Positions 1-8,045 of a DNA stretch of 64,000 nucleotides are shown piece by piece. The stretch's first letter is position 1; each line of letters opens with the position of its first letter. This stretch comes from Actinopolymorpha rutila. GTDB taxonomy: Bacteria; Actinomycetota; Actinomycetes; Propionibacteriales; Actinopolymorphaceae. Made by a program: the position numbers and the translations under genes. The notes under the pieces were generated by a model. The model did no database searches and was not told the DNA's origin. It saw only the letters and a list, made by a program, of their open reading frames with translations. Location of the stretch: positions 2,232,001 to 2,296,000 of the forward strand of contig NZ_JACBZH010000001.1 of assembly GCF_013407855.1 (NCBI RefSeq). The letters are read 5' to 3'.

Positions 1-96
1 GGACAGCCCCTGGGCCGGAGGCAACCGAGCGTGGGACGTACGCCCAGCGTGGTGAGCGTGGCACAATCGCCCGTCGTGAGCTGTGACGTGACGGCG

Positions 97-1287
97 ATGA
101 CCGATGAGGGGCCGACGGCGAAGTCAGACTCGGCAGGCTCGCCCGGCTGGGCGAACGCCCGGTCGGCATGGGACCTCGATCCCGACCGCGCGCACCTCAA
201 CCACGGGTCCTTCGGCGCCGTCCCGCGGCTGGTTCGAGCCGCCCAGGCCCGCTGGCGCGACCTGTCGGACGCGAACCCGATGAACTACTACCGCGAGGTA
301 CGCATCCCCGCCGTCCAGCACGCCCGGGAGCGCGCGGCCGCGTTCCTCGGTGCCGCACCGGACTCCCTGGGGCTAGTCGGCAACGCGACCGCGGGGGTCA
401 GCACGGTGCTGGCGTCGTTCCCGCTGCGGCCGGACGACGAGGTGGTCCTGACCGACCACAGCTACGGAGCGGTGACCCTCGCCGCCCACCGCTGGGCACG
501 CTCGGCGGGGGCACGGGTAGTGACCGCCCAGATCGACCTGCTCGCCTCCGACGAGGAGGTGACCAGCGCGGTCCTGGGCGCCATCACCAGCCGGACGCGC
601 CTGCTGATCATCGACCACATCACCTCCCAGACCGCCCGGCTGTTTCCGGTCGCGGCTGTCGCCGCCGCGGCGAGGGAACGAGGCGTGGCGACTCTGGTAG
701 ACGGCGCGCACGTACCGGGGATGCTGCCGGTCCAGGTCGAAGCACTCGGGGCCGACTTCTGGGTGGGCAACTTCCACAAGTGGGCGTTCGCTCCGCGCGG
801 GGTCGCCGGCCTGTGGATCGCCCGGCCGTGGCGCGACCGGATCCGCCCGCTGGTCGCGTCCTGGAACGAGGCATACGAGTTCCCGGCGGCGTTCGACCAG
901 CAGGGAACCGCCGACGACACCGCCTGGCTCGCCGTTCCGGACGCTCTCGACTTCTTCGCCGCCTGGGATCCGGAGCGGTTGCGCGACCACAACAACGCGC
1001 TCGCGGCGTACGGACAGCAGGTGGTGGGCGGCGCCCTCGGCGTCGGGCCGCGGGAGGCTGGAGGCGCGGCCGAGCTGTCCATGCGGATCATTCCCCTGCC
1101 GGCGGGAGTCGCCTCCGACGAGGAGGGTGCGCGCGCACTGTCCGTCCGGATCGCGCAGGACCTGCGCATCGAGGTGGCGGTCACCTGCTGGCGTGGCCGC
1201 GGCTTCGTGCGCGTCTCGGCCCAGGCGTACAACGCGGCCGAGGAGTACGAGCGACTCGCGACCGGCCTCGCCCAGATCCTGGGCTGA
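97..1287 (+). CDS. Aminotransferase class V family (isopenicillin N epimerase-like)
   Basis: A PLP-dependent fold-type I enzyme of the class V aminotransferase/cysteine desulfurase superfamily, closest in look to isopenicillin N epimerase-like proteins. The N-terminal LNHGSFGA segment is typical of that subgroup. The DGAHVPG segment holds the Asp that contacts the PLP ring nitrogen, and the PLP-binding Lys lies in GNFHKWAF (residue 228 from the chosen start). ATG 97 is preferred because the family motif begins soon after it; an in-frame GTG at 31 would add 22 residues. The substrate cannot be told from the sequence. It converges on the M23 peptidase gene with a 22-bp gap. Confidence 0.82.
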   Translation: MTDEGPTAKSDSAGSPGWANARSAWDLDPDRAHLNHGSFGAVPRLVRAAQARWRDLSDANPMNYYREVRIPAVQHARERAAAFLGAAPDSLGLVGNATAGVSTVLASFPLRPDDEVVLTDHSYGAVTLAAHRWARSAGARVVTAQIDLLASDEEVTSAVLGAITSRTRLLIIDHITSQTARLFPVAAVAAAARERGVATLVDGAHVPGMLPVQVEALGADFWVGNFHKWAFAPRGVAGLWIARPWRDRIRPLVASWNEAYEFPAAFDQQGTADDTAWLAVPDALDFFAAWDPERLRDHNNALAAYGQQVVGGALGVGPREAGGAAELSMRIIPLPAGVASDEEGARALSVRIAQDLRIEVAVTCWRGRGFVRVSAQAYNAAEEYERLATGLAQILG

Positions 1288-1309
1288 GTGCGCGCCTGAA
1301 CCTGGCTGG

Positions 1310-2461
1310 TCAGGCGGCACGCCCGGACCGGCGGCGCATCGAGGCGAGGTCCACGACCGGCGCCGGACGCCGCCGTCGGAGCCGGGGCAACCGGCGCGCC
1401 GACCCCCACGCCGGGGTGGGCGGCGGAGCGGGCGGCAGTGGCGGCTGGCTCACCGGGGTGCCGCTGCGACGGACCAGCAGGCCCGCCGCGACCGCACCGG
1501 CGAGAGCACCCGCCGCGGGAGCCATGACAGTGGTGAGCAGGGTGGGGATCTCGGTAGCCAAAGCCTCGAGCCGGCGGCCCCGCCCGCCTGAGTCGCCGGC
1601 ATCCGGGGGCGGTGAGGCGAGCGAAGACAGCGCAATCGGCAGCCCCGCTGGAGGGTGTTCCGCCACCAGGGAGGACTCGGCCCACTGAGCGGACTCGGCC
1701 GGTGTGGAGGGCACGGCCGGTCGGGAGGCCTCTGCCGGCTGGGCCGGCTCACCCGGCTGAGCTGATCCATCCGGTCGAGAGGGCACGGTCGGCGAGGTCG
1801 CCGCCGGGTCGGCCGGCGCCGGCGCAGGTGGCGGGAGGGTGAACGGGGTCCACCGCGCGGGCGTCAGCATCACTTCGGTGGGCCGGTGCACGTCGAGGGG
1901 GAGCAGACGCGGCGGTCCGGTGCCGAGCAGGGACAGCGGGTCGAGGTAGTCGTCGCCGCGGAGCAACCCCCAGTGCAGGCACGTTCGCGGCGCGCAGTGG
2001 CCGCCTGCTGTGCGCAGCAGGCCCAGCTCGTCACCGGCGTCGACGTGAGCGCCGACCGGGATCTTGGGGGTAACCGGCTGATAGGTCGTACGGAGGTCTC
2101 CATGCCGGACGGTGACCACGCCGCGTCCGGCAAGGAGTCCCGCGTAGGTGACCACTCCCGCACCCGCCGCTCGGACCGGCTGGCCGTCGGAGCCGAGCAG
2201 GTCGACACCACGGTGGCCACGGCCCCACCGGGCATCGGGCGGATCGAAGCGATGGGCGACCTCCGGGCGCGGTGACAGCGGCCACACCCAACGTGACGGC
2301 GCCGCGACGGAAGCCACCGCAGGCGCGGGCGCTGACGACGGCGCTGCATACGCGGCTGCCGCGTCCGCCAGCAGGACCACGAGCGCGAGGACGGCCACGA
2401 TCGACAAGGCAGTGCCACGTGGGACCGCCGGACGTGCGGAACAGGAGTGGGAGGGAGTCAT
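1310..2461 (-). CDS. Secreted M23-family metallopeptidase
   Basis: Predicted peptidoglycan-directed M23 (LytM/lysostaphin-like) protein of 383 aa. An N-terminal hydrophobic segment (about residues 18-40) is a signal peptide or anchor. The catalytic domain carries HRGVD (His83, Asp87) and CLHWG (His163), giving the three zinc ligands. The usual HxH motif is CxH here (Cys161). A long Pro/Ala/Ser-rich linker follows, then a second hydrophobic stretch near residues 315-335 and an Arg-rich tail, so the protein may be held in the membrane at its C-terminus. An M23 gene beside rpsB is a common actinobacterial arrangement. No good ribosome-binding site precedes the ATG. Confidence 0.85.
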   Translation of the reverse strand: MTPSHSCSARPAVPRGTALSIVAVLALVVLLADAAAAYAAPSSAPAPAVASVAAPSRWVWPLSPRPEVAHRFDPPDARWGRGHRGVDLLGSDGQPVRAAGAGVVTYAGLLAGRGVVTVRHGDLRTTYQPVTPKIPVGAHVDAGDELGLLRTAGGHCAPRTCLHWGLLRGDDYLDPLSLLGTGPPRLLPLDVHRPTEVMLTPARWTPFTLPPPAPAPADPAATSPTVPSRPDGSAQPGEPAQPAEASRPAVPSTPAESAQWAESSLVAEHPPAGLPIALSSLASPPPDAGDSGGRGRRLEALATEIPTLLTTVMAPAAGALAGAVAAGLLVRRSGTPVSQPPLPPAPPPTPAWGSARRLPRLRRRRPAPVVDLASMRRRSGRAA

Positions 2462-2934
2462 GGGCTGATCGTTTCGAGCGGCGGCGGGGCCTGCCTGGAG
2501 GGAGGCGGCCGCTGTGGACGGCGCAGCCGGTCAGGGTGCTGTGGACGGAAATCAGCCGCCGGGACGCGGGGCCGGGACCAAGTGCGGCGATCGAGTACAC
2601 TTCACCGGGCAATCCGTCTACCCGCCGTCTCGGAGTACGCCACCGCGTAGTCCGGGTCGGGGCTCGGGCCTGCCGGTCCGGGACGGGTTGTCGGCACAGC
2701 AAGCACGGCGAAGCACCACAATTCGATATCAGCGATACCACCGATATCAGAGCAACACATTACGCACGCCCGCTCTCCAAGTCGTTCCGACGACGCGGGC
2801 ACACCTCTCGGTCCCTGCGGGCATGAAGCCAGGCGGGGCTTGGGTGTGCGCGGGCGTCAGGGGCACGACCAACCGGGTCGAGGCCACCGAACCGAGAGCG
2901 CGCTCCCACGGAGCGCAGAGGAGGACATGCGGCC
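2462..2934. promoter_or_regulatory. Divergent intergenic region and rpsB leader
   Basis: This 473-bp gap holds the control region for rpsB and the divergent peptidase gene. A TACACT hexamer at 2596-2601 is a candidate -10 box for rpsB, without a clear -35, and would leave a leader of more than 300 nt. A relatively AT-rich patch at about 2705-2765 carries a direct repeat CGATATCAG at 2724-2732 and 2742-2750. GCTGTGGACGG occurs twice near 2511-2545. The rpsB ribosome-binding site GAGGAGGA lies at 2919-2926. The long leader would allow S2 autoregulation, but no known leader RNA family was recognised. Confidence 0.45.
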
Positions 2935-3951
2935 ATGGCCGTCGTCACGATGAGGCAGCTGCTCGAGAGCGGCGTTCACTTCGGACACCAGACCCGGCGC
3001 TGGAACCCGAAGATGAAGCGCTACATCTTCACCGAGCGCAACGGCATCTACATCATCGACCTGCAGCAGTCGCTGTCGTACATCGACCGTGCCTACCAGT
3101 ACGTCAAGGACACCGTGGCCCACGGCGGCTCGGTGCTCTTCGTGGGTACGAAGAAGCAGGCCCAGGAGGCCATCGCCGAGCAGGCGACGCGGGTCGGGAT
3201 GCCCTACGTCAACCAGCGCTGGCTGGGCGGCATGCTCACCAACTTCCAGACCGTCTACAAGCGGCTGCAGCGCCTCAAGGAGCTGGAGGAGCTCGACTTC
3301 GACGACGTGGCCGGCTCGGGCATGACCAAGAAGGAGCTCCTGCAGCTTCGTCGCGAGCGGGACAAGCTCGACCGCACGCTCGGCGGTATCCGCCGGATGC
3401 AGCGGCTGCCCAGCGCCGTGTGGATCGTCGACACCAAAAAGGAGCACCTCGCCGTCGACGAGGCCAAGAAGCTCGGCATCCCGGTCATCGCGATCCTGGA
3501 CACCAACTGCGACCCGGACGAGGTCGACTTCCCGATTCCGGGCAACGACGACGCGATCCGTTCGGTCTCGCTGCTCACCCGGATCATCTCCGACGCGGTC
3601 GCCGACGGCCTGATGGCCCGTGCCGGTGGCGGCGAGGAGCCGCAGGCAGGCGCCGAGCTCGGCGCCGAGGAGCCGCTGCCCGAGTGGGAGCGGGAGCTGC
3701 TGGCACGCTCTGAGGCCGAGGCCGGTGGCGGGGCCGAGAAGGCGGCGAACGGCGAGCACGCCGTGGCGAGCACCGAGGCTGCGACCCCCGAGGCTGCTAC
3801 CTCCGAGGCCGCCAGCACCGAGGCCGCTACCTCCGAGGCCGCCAGCACCGAGGCCGCTACCTCCGAGGCTGCGAGCACCGAGCAGGCCGCTCCGGCGCAG
3901 GCCGCGGCCCCCGCCGACGCTCCGGCCGGCGAGTCCGACGGCAACGCCTGA
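2935..3951 (+). CDS. rpsB: 30S ribosomal protein S2
   Basis: Ribosomal protein S2 of the small subunit, with the classic opening [20 protein letters not shown] and the conserved segments [12 protein letters not shown] and [12 protein letters not shown]. The S2 core ends near residue 230. The remaining ~105 residues are an Ala/Glu/Ser/Thr-rich acidic tail, much longer than the E. coli protein (about 240 aa). Part of the tail is a 10-residue repeat ([14 protein letters not shown]) encoded by a near-perfect 30-bp DNA repeat. ATG 2935 is set by the GAGGAGG site upstream. tsf follows 78 bp later, the usual rpsB-tsf pair. Confidence 0.97.
   Translation: MAVVTMRQLLESGVHFGHQTRRWNPKMKRYIFTERNGIYIIDLQQSLSYIDRAYQYVKDTVAHGGSVLFVGTKKQAQEAIAEQATRVGMPYVNQRWLGGMLTNFQTVYKRLQRLKELEELDFDDVAGSGMTKKELLQLRRERDKLDRTLGGIRRMQRLPSAVWIVDTKKEHLAVDEAKKLGIPVIAILDTNCDPDEVDFPIPGNDDAIRSVSLLTRIISDAVADGLMARAGGGEEPQAGAELGAEEPLPEWERELLARSEAEAGGGAEKAANGEHAVASTEAATPEAATSEAASTEAATSEAASTEAATSEAASTEQAAPAQAAAPADAPAGESDGNA
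3796..3882 (+). repeat. 30-bp in-frame tandem repeat in rpsB
   Basis: About three copies of a 30-bp unit made of gaggccgccagcaccg and aggccgctacctcc halves run in frame in the S2 C-terminal tail. The last copy differs by two synonymous changes (gct gcg). The near identity at DNA level suggests recent slippage or duplication. Confidence 0.8.
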
Positions 3952-3958
3952 GCTCCTG

Positions 3959-3974
3959 GGCAGCGCGAGCTGCC
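3959..3974 (+). terminator. Hairpin between rpsB and tsf
   Basis: GGCAGC and GCTGCC (3959-3964 and 3969-3974) close a GCGA tetraloop 8 nt after the rpsB stop. There is no U-tract, so it is a weak attenuator or mRNA-stabilising hairpin rather than a proven terminator. Confidence 0.35.
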
Positions 3975-4029
3975 TCGAGTTCCAGGCATTCCACTGACGC
4001 CCACTGAGCAAGAGAGCGATCCACTTCAG

Positions 4030-4851
4030 ATGAGCACCATCACAGCAGCCGACGTGAAGCGGCTCCGGGAAGCCACCGGGGCCGGGATGATGGACTGCAA
4101 GAACGCCCTCCAGGAAGCCGACGCCGACTTCGAGCGCGCCGTCGAGATCCTGCGGGTCAAGGGCGCGGCCAAGGCGGCCAAGCGTGGAGCCGAGCGCACC
4201 GCCGCCAACGGCATCGTCGTCGCCAAGGACGGTGCCCTGGTCGAGCTCAACTGCGAGACCGACTTCGTGGCCAAGAACGAGCAGTTCCAGGCGCTCGGCG
4301 CCGAGCTCGCCGCTGCCGCCGCCGGCGCGAAGGTCGACTCCGCACCGGCGCTGGCCGCGGCGACGCTTCCCGACGGCAAGACCGCCGGCGAGGCGGTCGA
4401 CGCGCTCGCGGCGGTGATCGGTGAGAAGCTCGCGATCGGCCGCGTGGCGGTCTTCGACGGGCCGACCGCCGTCTACCTCCACCGGCGCGCCACCGACCTG
4501 CCCCCGCAGGTCGGCGTCCTCGTCGCCTACGAAGGTGCCGACGAGGAGGCTGCGAAGAGCGCGGCGATGCAGATCGCCGCGATGCGCCCGCAGTACGCCT
4601 CCCGCGACGACGTACCCGCCGAGGTCGTCGAGAGCGAGCGGCGGATTGCCGAGGAGACCGCCCGCTCCGAGGGCAAGCCCGAGCAGGCGCTCCCGCGCAT
4701 CGTCGAGGGCCGGGTCAACGGCTTCTTCAAGGACGCGGTTCTGGTCGAGCAGCCCTCCGTCCACGACCAGCACAAGACGGTCGGCCAGGTCCTCAGCGAC
4801 GCCGGTGTGACCGTGAAGCGCTTCGTGCGCTTCGAGGTCGGCCAGTCCTGA
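4030..4851 (+). CDS. tsf: Elongation factor Ts
   Basis: Guanine-nucleotide exchange factor for EF-Tu. The N-terminal UBA-like domain contains [16 protein letters not shown] and the core signature [10 protein letters not shown], both hallmarks of EF-Ts. At 273 aa it matches the usual actinobacterial length, and the C-terminal dimerisation segment ends in a typical [10 protein letters not shown] motif. It follows rpsB by 78 bp and is probably cotranscribed with it. Confidence 0.97.
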   Translation: MSTITAADVKRLREATGAGMMDCKNALQEADADFERAVEILRVKGAAKAAKRGAERTAANGIVVAKDGALVELNCETDFVAKNEQFQALGAELAAAAAGAKVDSAPALAAATLPDGKTAGEAVDALAAVIGEKLAIGRVAVFDGPTAVYLHRRATDLPPQVGVLVAYEGADEEAAKSAAMQIAAMRPQYASRDDVPAEVVESERRIAEETARSEGKPEQALPRIVEGRVNGFFKDAVLVEQPSVHDQHKTVGQVLSDAGVTVKRFVRFEVGQS

Positions 4852-4862
4852 GCTGCCCAGCC

Positions 4863-4897
4863 CGCCGGCGGAGGGAGCAGTCCGCACTCCGCCGGCG
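4863..4897 (+). terminator. Strong hairpin after tsf
   Basis: CGCCGGCGGAG (4863-4873) pairs perfectly with CTCCGCCGGCG (4887-4897), an 11-bp GC-rich stem with a 13-nt loop starting 12 nt after the tsf stop. It lacks a U-tract, as is common in actinobacteria. It probably ends or attenuates the rpsB-tsf transcript ahead of pyrH. Confidence 0.65.
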
Positions 4898-4936
4898 CGA
4901 CTGACATCAACTCTCAGCTGGACAGGAGGCGGGATC

Positions 4937-4969
4937 GTGAAGGCCGTACCAGAGGGAACACGCCGATGA
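4937..4969 (+). CDS. Possible 10-codon leader peptide overlapping pyrH start
   Basis: A GTG start follows a perfect AGGAGG (4924-4929) with 7-nt spacing and opens a 10-codon frame ([10 protein letters not shown]). Its TGA stop overlaps the pyrH ATG as ATGA. This is the arrangement expected of a translationally coupled leader ORF. The ribosome-binding site here is stronger than the AGAGGGA that serves pyrH directly. Expression is unproven. Confidence 0.4.
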   Translation: MKAVPEGTRR

Positions 4970-5715
4970 CGGCCGCGGCGATCCCGCCCTCCGCCCCACA
5001 GGAGCGCCCCTACGACCGCGTACTCCTTAAGTTGTCCGGTGAGGTCTTCGGCGGCGGGCGGCTCGGAGTCGACCCGAACGTCGTGGCGAGCATCGCCAAA
5101 CAGCTCACCAACGTCGTACGCAGCGGCGTTCAGGTGGCGGTCGTGGTGGGCGGTGGCAACTTCTTCCGCGGCGCCGAGCTTCAGCAGGGCGGCATGGACC
5201 GGGCCCGCGCCGACTACATGGGCATGCTGGGCACGGTCATGAACTGCCTGGCGCTCCAGGACTTCCTGGAGAAGGAGCACGTCGACACCCGCGTGCAGAC
5301 GGCGATCACCATGGGGCAGATCGCCGAGCCCTACATCCCCCGGCGGGCGATCCGCCACATGGAGAAGGGCCGGGTCGTCATCTTCGGCGCCGGATCCGGC
5401 ATGCCGTACTTCTCCACCGACACGGTGGCCGCACAGCGTGCACTCGAGGTCGGTGCCGAGGTGCTGCTGAAGGCCACCTCCGTCGACGGCGTCTACGACG
5501 CCGACCCCAAGCAGGTGCCCGAGGCGACGAAGTTCGAGCAGATCAGCTTCGGCGAGTGCCTGCGCAGGCGGCTGCGGGTCGCGGACGCGACCGCGTTCAG
5601 CCTGTGCATGGAGCACCGGTTGCCGATCATCGTCTTCAACCTGCTCGAGGACGGCAACATCGCTCGGGTCGTTCGGGGTGAGAGGATCGGAACGCTCGTC
5701 TCGGCCGACTCCTGA
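4966..5715 (+). CDS. pyrH: UMP kinase
   Basis: Phosphorylates UMP to UDP with ATP in pyrimidine nucleotide synthesis. It is a hexameric amino-acid-kinase-fold enzyme. Family features include [12 protein letters not shown] at the phosphate-binding N-terminus, [22 protein letters not shown], and the C-terminal [11 protein letters not shown] segment. At 249 aa it has the normal length. The start overlaps the stop of a short upstream frame (ATGA). Gene order with tsf before and frr after is conserved in most bacteria. Confidence 0.97.
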   Translation: MTAAAIPPSAPQERPYDRVLLKLSGEVFGGGRLGVDPNVVASIAKQLTNVVRSGVQVAVVVGGGNFFRGAELQQGGMDRARADYMGMLGTVMNCLALQDFLEKEHVDTRVQTAITMGQIAEPYIPRRAIRHMEKGRVVIFGAGSGMPYFSTDTVAAQRALEVGAEVLLKATSVDGVYDADPKQVPEATKFEQISFGECLRRRLRVADATAFSLCMEHRLPIIVFNLLEDGNIARVVRGERIGTLVSADS

Positions 5716-5900
5716 CGGAGCCGCTCGGGTCGCAGTGAGCGAAGTGGTCGGCCTCGCGGCCCGTGCGCGGTTCCGTCCACGAAGCGAACGACGTGCCGAA
5801 CGCGACACCTGACGCACAAAGCACTCGTGTACGCCAAACCCCTGCCGGAGCGCCCCCGGGGCCGGAGGCCGGGCAACCGAGGACGAAGGAGACCGCGACC

Positions 5901-6461
5901 GTGACCATCGACCAGACTCTCCGCGACGCGGAACAGAAGATGGGCAAGGCCGTTGACTTTGCCAAAGACGAGTTCGCCGCGATTCGGACCGGTCGCGCAC
6001 ACCCGGCCATGTTCGCGAAGATCCAGGCGGAGTACTACGGCACGCCCACGCCGATCCAGCAGCTTGCCTCCTTCCAGATCCCGGAGGCCCGGCTCGTCGT
6101 GATCTCTCCGTACGACAAGAACGCCATGTCCGCGATCGAGAAGTCGATCCGCGACTCCGACCTCGGCGTCAACCCCGCCAACGACGGCAGCGTGATCCGG
6201 ATCTCGCTGCCGGAGCTGACCCAGGAACGCCGCAAGGAGTACGTCAAGCTCGCCCGGCAGAAGGCGGAGGAGGCGCGGGTCTCGGTCCGCAGCGTCCGCC
6301 GGCACGCGAAGGAGACGCTGGACCGCCTGTCGCGAGACGGCGAGGCTGGCGAGGACGACGTGGCTCGCGCGGAGAAGCACCTCGACTCGCTGACGCGCAA
6401 GTACGTCGAGCAGGTCGACGGTGTCCTCAAGCACAAGGAAGAAGAGATCCTCGAGGTCTAG
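5901..6461 (+). CDS. frr: Ribosome recycling factor
   Basis: Splits post-termination ribosomes together with EF-G. GTG 5901 with the upstream GAAGGAGA gives 186 aa, the standard length; an in-frame opening at 5763 would add 46 residues of non-conserved sequence. Recognisable segments are [30 protein letters not shown] and the helical [23 protein letters not shown]. It lies 185 bp after pyrH and is followed closely by cdsA. Confidence 0.96.
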   Translation: MTIDQTLRDAEQKMGKAVDFAKDEFAAIRTGRAHPAMFAKIQAEYYGTPTPIQQLASFQIPEARLVVISPYDKNAMSAIEKSIRDSDLGVNPANDGSVIRISLPELTQERRKEYVKLARQKAEEARVSVRSVRRHAKETLDRLSRDGEAGEDDVARAEKHLDSLTRKYVEQVDGVLKHKEEEILEV

Positions 6462-6501
6462 GCGTGGCTCCGCAACCGCACGACCTGCGAGGAAGCTGCC
6501 G

Positions 6502-7401
6502 GTGCAGGAAATCGTGACCCAACCCTCTTCCGGCGGCGACCCGTCCCGCGCCGACTCCGGGCAGGACGTCGCTCCGGCGCGTCCGCGTCCCCGACCGGGC
6601 CGCAACCTGGTGGCGGCGATCGGCGTCGGGCTGCTGCTGGGCGTGGTGGTGCTCGCCTCGCTGTTCATCGTCAAGGCCGTGTTCGTCGGCTTCGTGGTGG
6701 TCTCCGTCTGCGTCGCCGTGATCGAACTCTCCCGTGCTCTCCAGCCCGCCGGCGTTCGGCTTCCCCTGATACCACTCCTGGCCGGGGTGGTCGGAATGCT
6801 GGTCGGTGCCTACGTCGGGCAGACCCCGGCGCTCGTAGGCGCATTCGGGCTGACCGCGCTCGCGCTCTGTATGGGCCGGCTGGCCGGCGGGCGTGACGGC
6901 TTCGTCCGCGACGTGACCGCCGGTGTCTTCGTCGCGATGTACGTCCCGTTCCTTGCCGGCTTCGCGATGCTGATGCTCCGGCCGGAGGACGGCCCGCTCC
7001 GGGTCGTCGTCTTCGTCGCCGTCACCGTCGCCAGCGACGTCGGCGGCTACACCGCGGGCGTACTCTTCGGCCGCCATCCGCTGGCTCCCTCGATCAGTCC
7101 GGCAAAGACCTACGAAGGGCTGGCCGGCTCGGCCGTCTTCTGTCTGGCCATCGGTGTCGCCGCCGTGATGGTTCTGCTGGGCGGCTCATGGTGGGCAGGG
7201 CTGATCCTGGGAGCGGCCGCGACGATCACCGCGACATTGGGCGACCTGGTGGAGTCGATGCTGAAGCGGGACGTGGGCATCAAGGACATGGGCAGCCTGC
7301 TGCCCGGGCACGGCGGGGTGATGGACCGCCTCGACTCGCTGCTGCCGACCGCGTTGGTGAGCTGGCTGGTGCTGAGCCTGCTGGTGCCGGTGGTGAACTG
7401 A
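6502..7401 (+). CDS. cdsA: Phosphatidate cytidylyltransferase (CDP-diglyceride synthase)
   Basis: Integral membrane enzyme that makes CDP-diacylglycerol from phosphatidate and CTP, the branch point to all phospholipids. After a Pro/Arg-rich N-terminus there are several hydrophobic segments. The C-terminal CDP-DAG synthase signature is complete: SMLKRDVGIKDMGSLLPGHG followed by GVMDRLD. GTG 6502 is chosen for the GAGGAAG at 6489-6495; GTG 6514 is a second option, and the open frame reaches back to 6421 inside frr. It sits in the conserved frr-cdsA order, and its stop is 2 bp before the next gene. Confidence 0.93.
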   Translation: MQEIVTQPSSGGDPSRADSGQDVAPARPRPRPGRNLVAAIGVGLLLGVVVLASLFIVKAVFVGFVVVSVCVAVIELSRALQPAGVRLPLIPLLAGVVGMLVGAYVGQTPALVGAFGLTALALCMGRLAGGRDGFVRDVTAGVFVAMYVPFLAGFAMLMLRPEDGPLRVVVFVAVTVASDVGGYTAGVLFGRHPLAPSISPAKTYEGLAGSAVFCLAIGVAAVMVLLGGSWWAGLILGAAATITATLGDLVESMLKRDVGIKDMGSLLPGHGGVMDRLDSLLPTALVSWLVLSLLVPVVN

Positions 7402-7403
7402 CC

Positions 7404-7994
7404 GTGGCCCAGATGATCCACCTTGTACGCCACGGCCGGTCCGCGCCGGACGAGACCCGTCCGGCGGAGGAGTGGGCGTTGCATCCCGACGCCGCTGCCG
7501 GGCTGACAGCGCTGCGCGACTCCGGAAAGCTTCCGGTGGGAGCGCGGTGGTTCTCCTCCCCGGAGCCGAAGGCACGGGCCACCGCCCGGGCGCTGACCGG
7601 CACCGCCGTCGGCTTCGTCGACGGCCTGCGGGAGATGACCCGGCCCGCACAGCCGTGGCTCGGTGCGTCGGCATGGTCGGCGCTGGTCCGGCGGTGCATG
7701 ACCGAGCCGGAAGTGCCGGCGGCGCCCGGGTGGGAAGCCGCCGTCGCCACCGCCGACCGGGTGGTGGGTGCCGTCCGGCGGATCGCCGACAGTTGCCCGG
7801 ACGACGACGTGGTGCTCGTCGGTCATGGCACGGCCTGGACGCTGGTGGTCGCTGCCCTGACGCGGTGTGCGCCCGACCTGCAGGCGTGGGAGCGGCTGCG
7901 GATGCCGGACCACTGCGCTCTCCGGGTCGACGGCGAGGTCGCCGAGATCGTTTCGCCGTGGGGAGCCGGCGAATCCGTGCCGGACCCTTACTGA
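7404..7994 (+). CDS. Histidine phosphatase family protein
   Basis: A phosphoglycerate-mutase-like (branch 1) histidine phosphatase of 196 aa. The N-terminal IHLVRHGRS motif carries the nucleophilic His, and a second His lies in VVLVGHGTAWTL. The acid/base Glu of classical mutases is not obvious, so phosphatase activity is more likely; the substrate is unknown. GTG 7404 comes two bases after the cdsA stop, so translation is likely coupled. It converges on the ABC genes. Confidence 0.82.
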   Translation: MAQMIHLVRHGRSAPDETRPAEEWALHPDAAAGLTALRDSGKLPVGARWFSSPEPKARATARALTGTAVGFVDGLREMTRPAQPWLGASAWSALVRRCMTEPEVPAAPGWEAAVATADRVVGAVRRIADSCPDDDVVLVGHGTAWTLVVAALTRCAPDLQAWERLRMPDHCALRVDGEVAEIVSPWGAGESVPDPY

Positions 7995-8045
7995 CCCCCG
8001 CACCCTTACTGCCCCCTCGCGTCCTGACCGGGCGCGTCCCGCGGT

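Noticed and set aside
2511..2549. GCTGTGGACGG repeats as DnaA boxes upstream of rpsB
   Set aside because: They differ from TGTGGACAA at the two last bases, so they are unlikely DnaA sites.
2857..6000. A 1047-codon open frame on the minus strand over rpsB, tsf and pyrH
   Set aside because: It is the antisense shadow of three certain genes in high-GC DNA; its composition (His/Asp/Gly/Arg-rich) matches no family.
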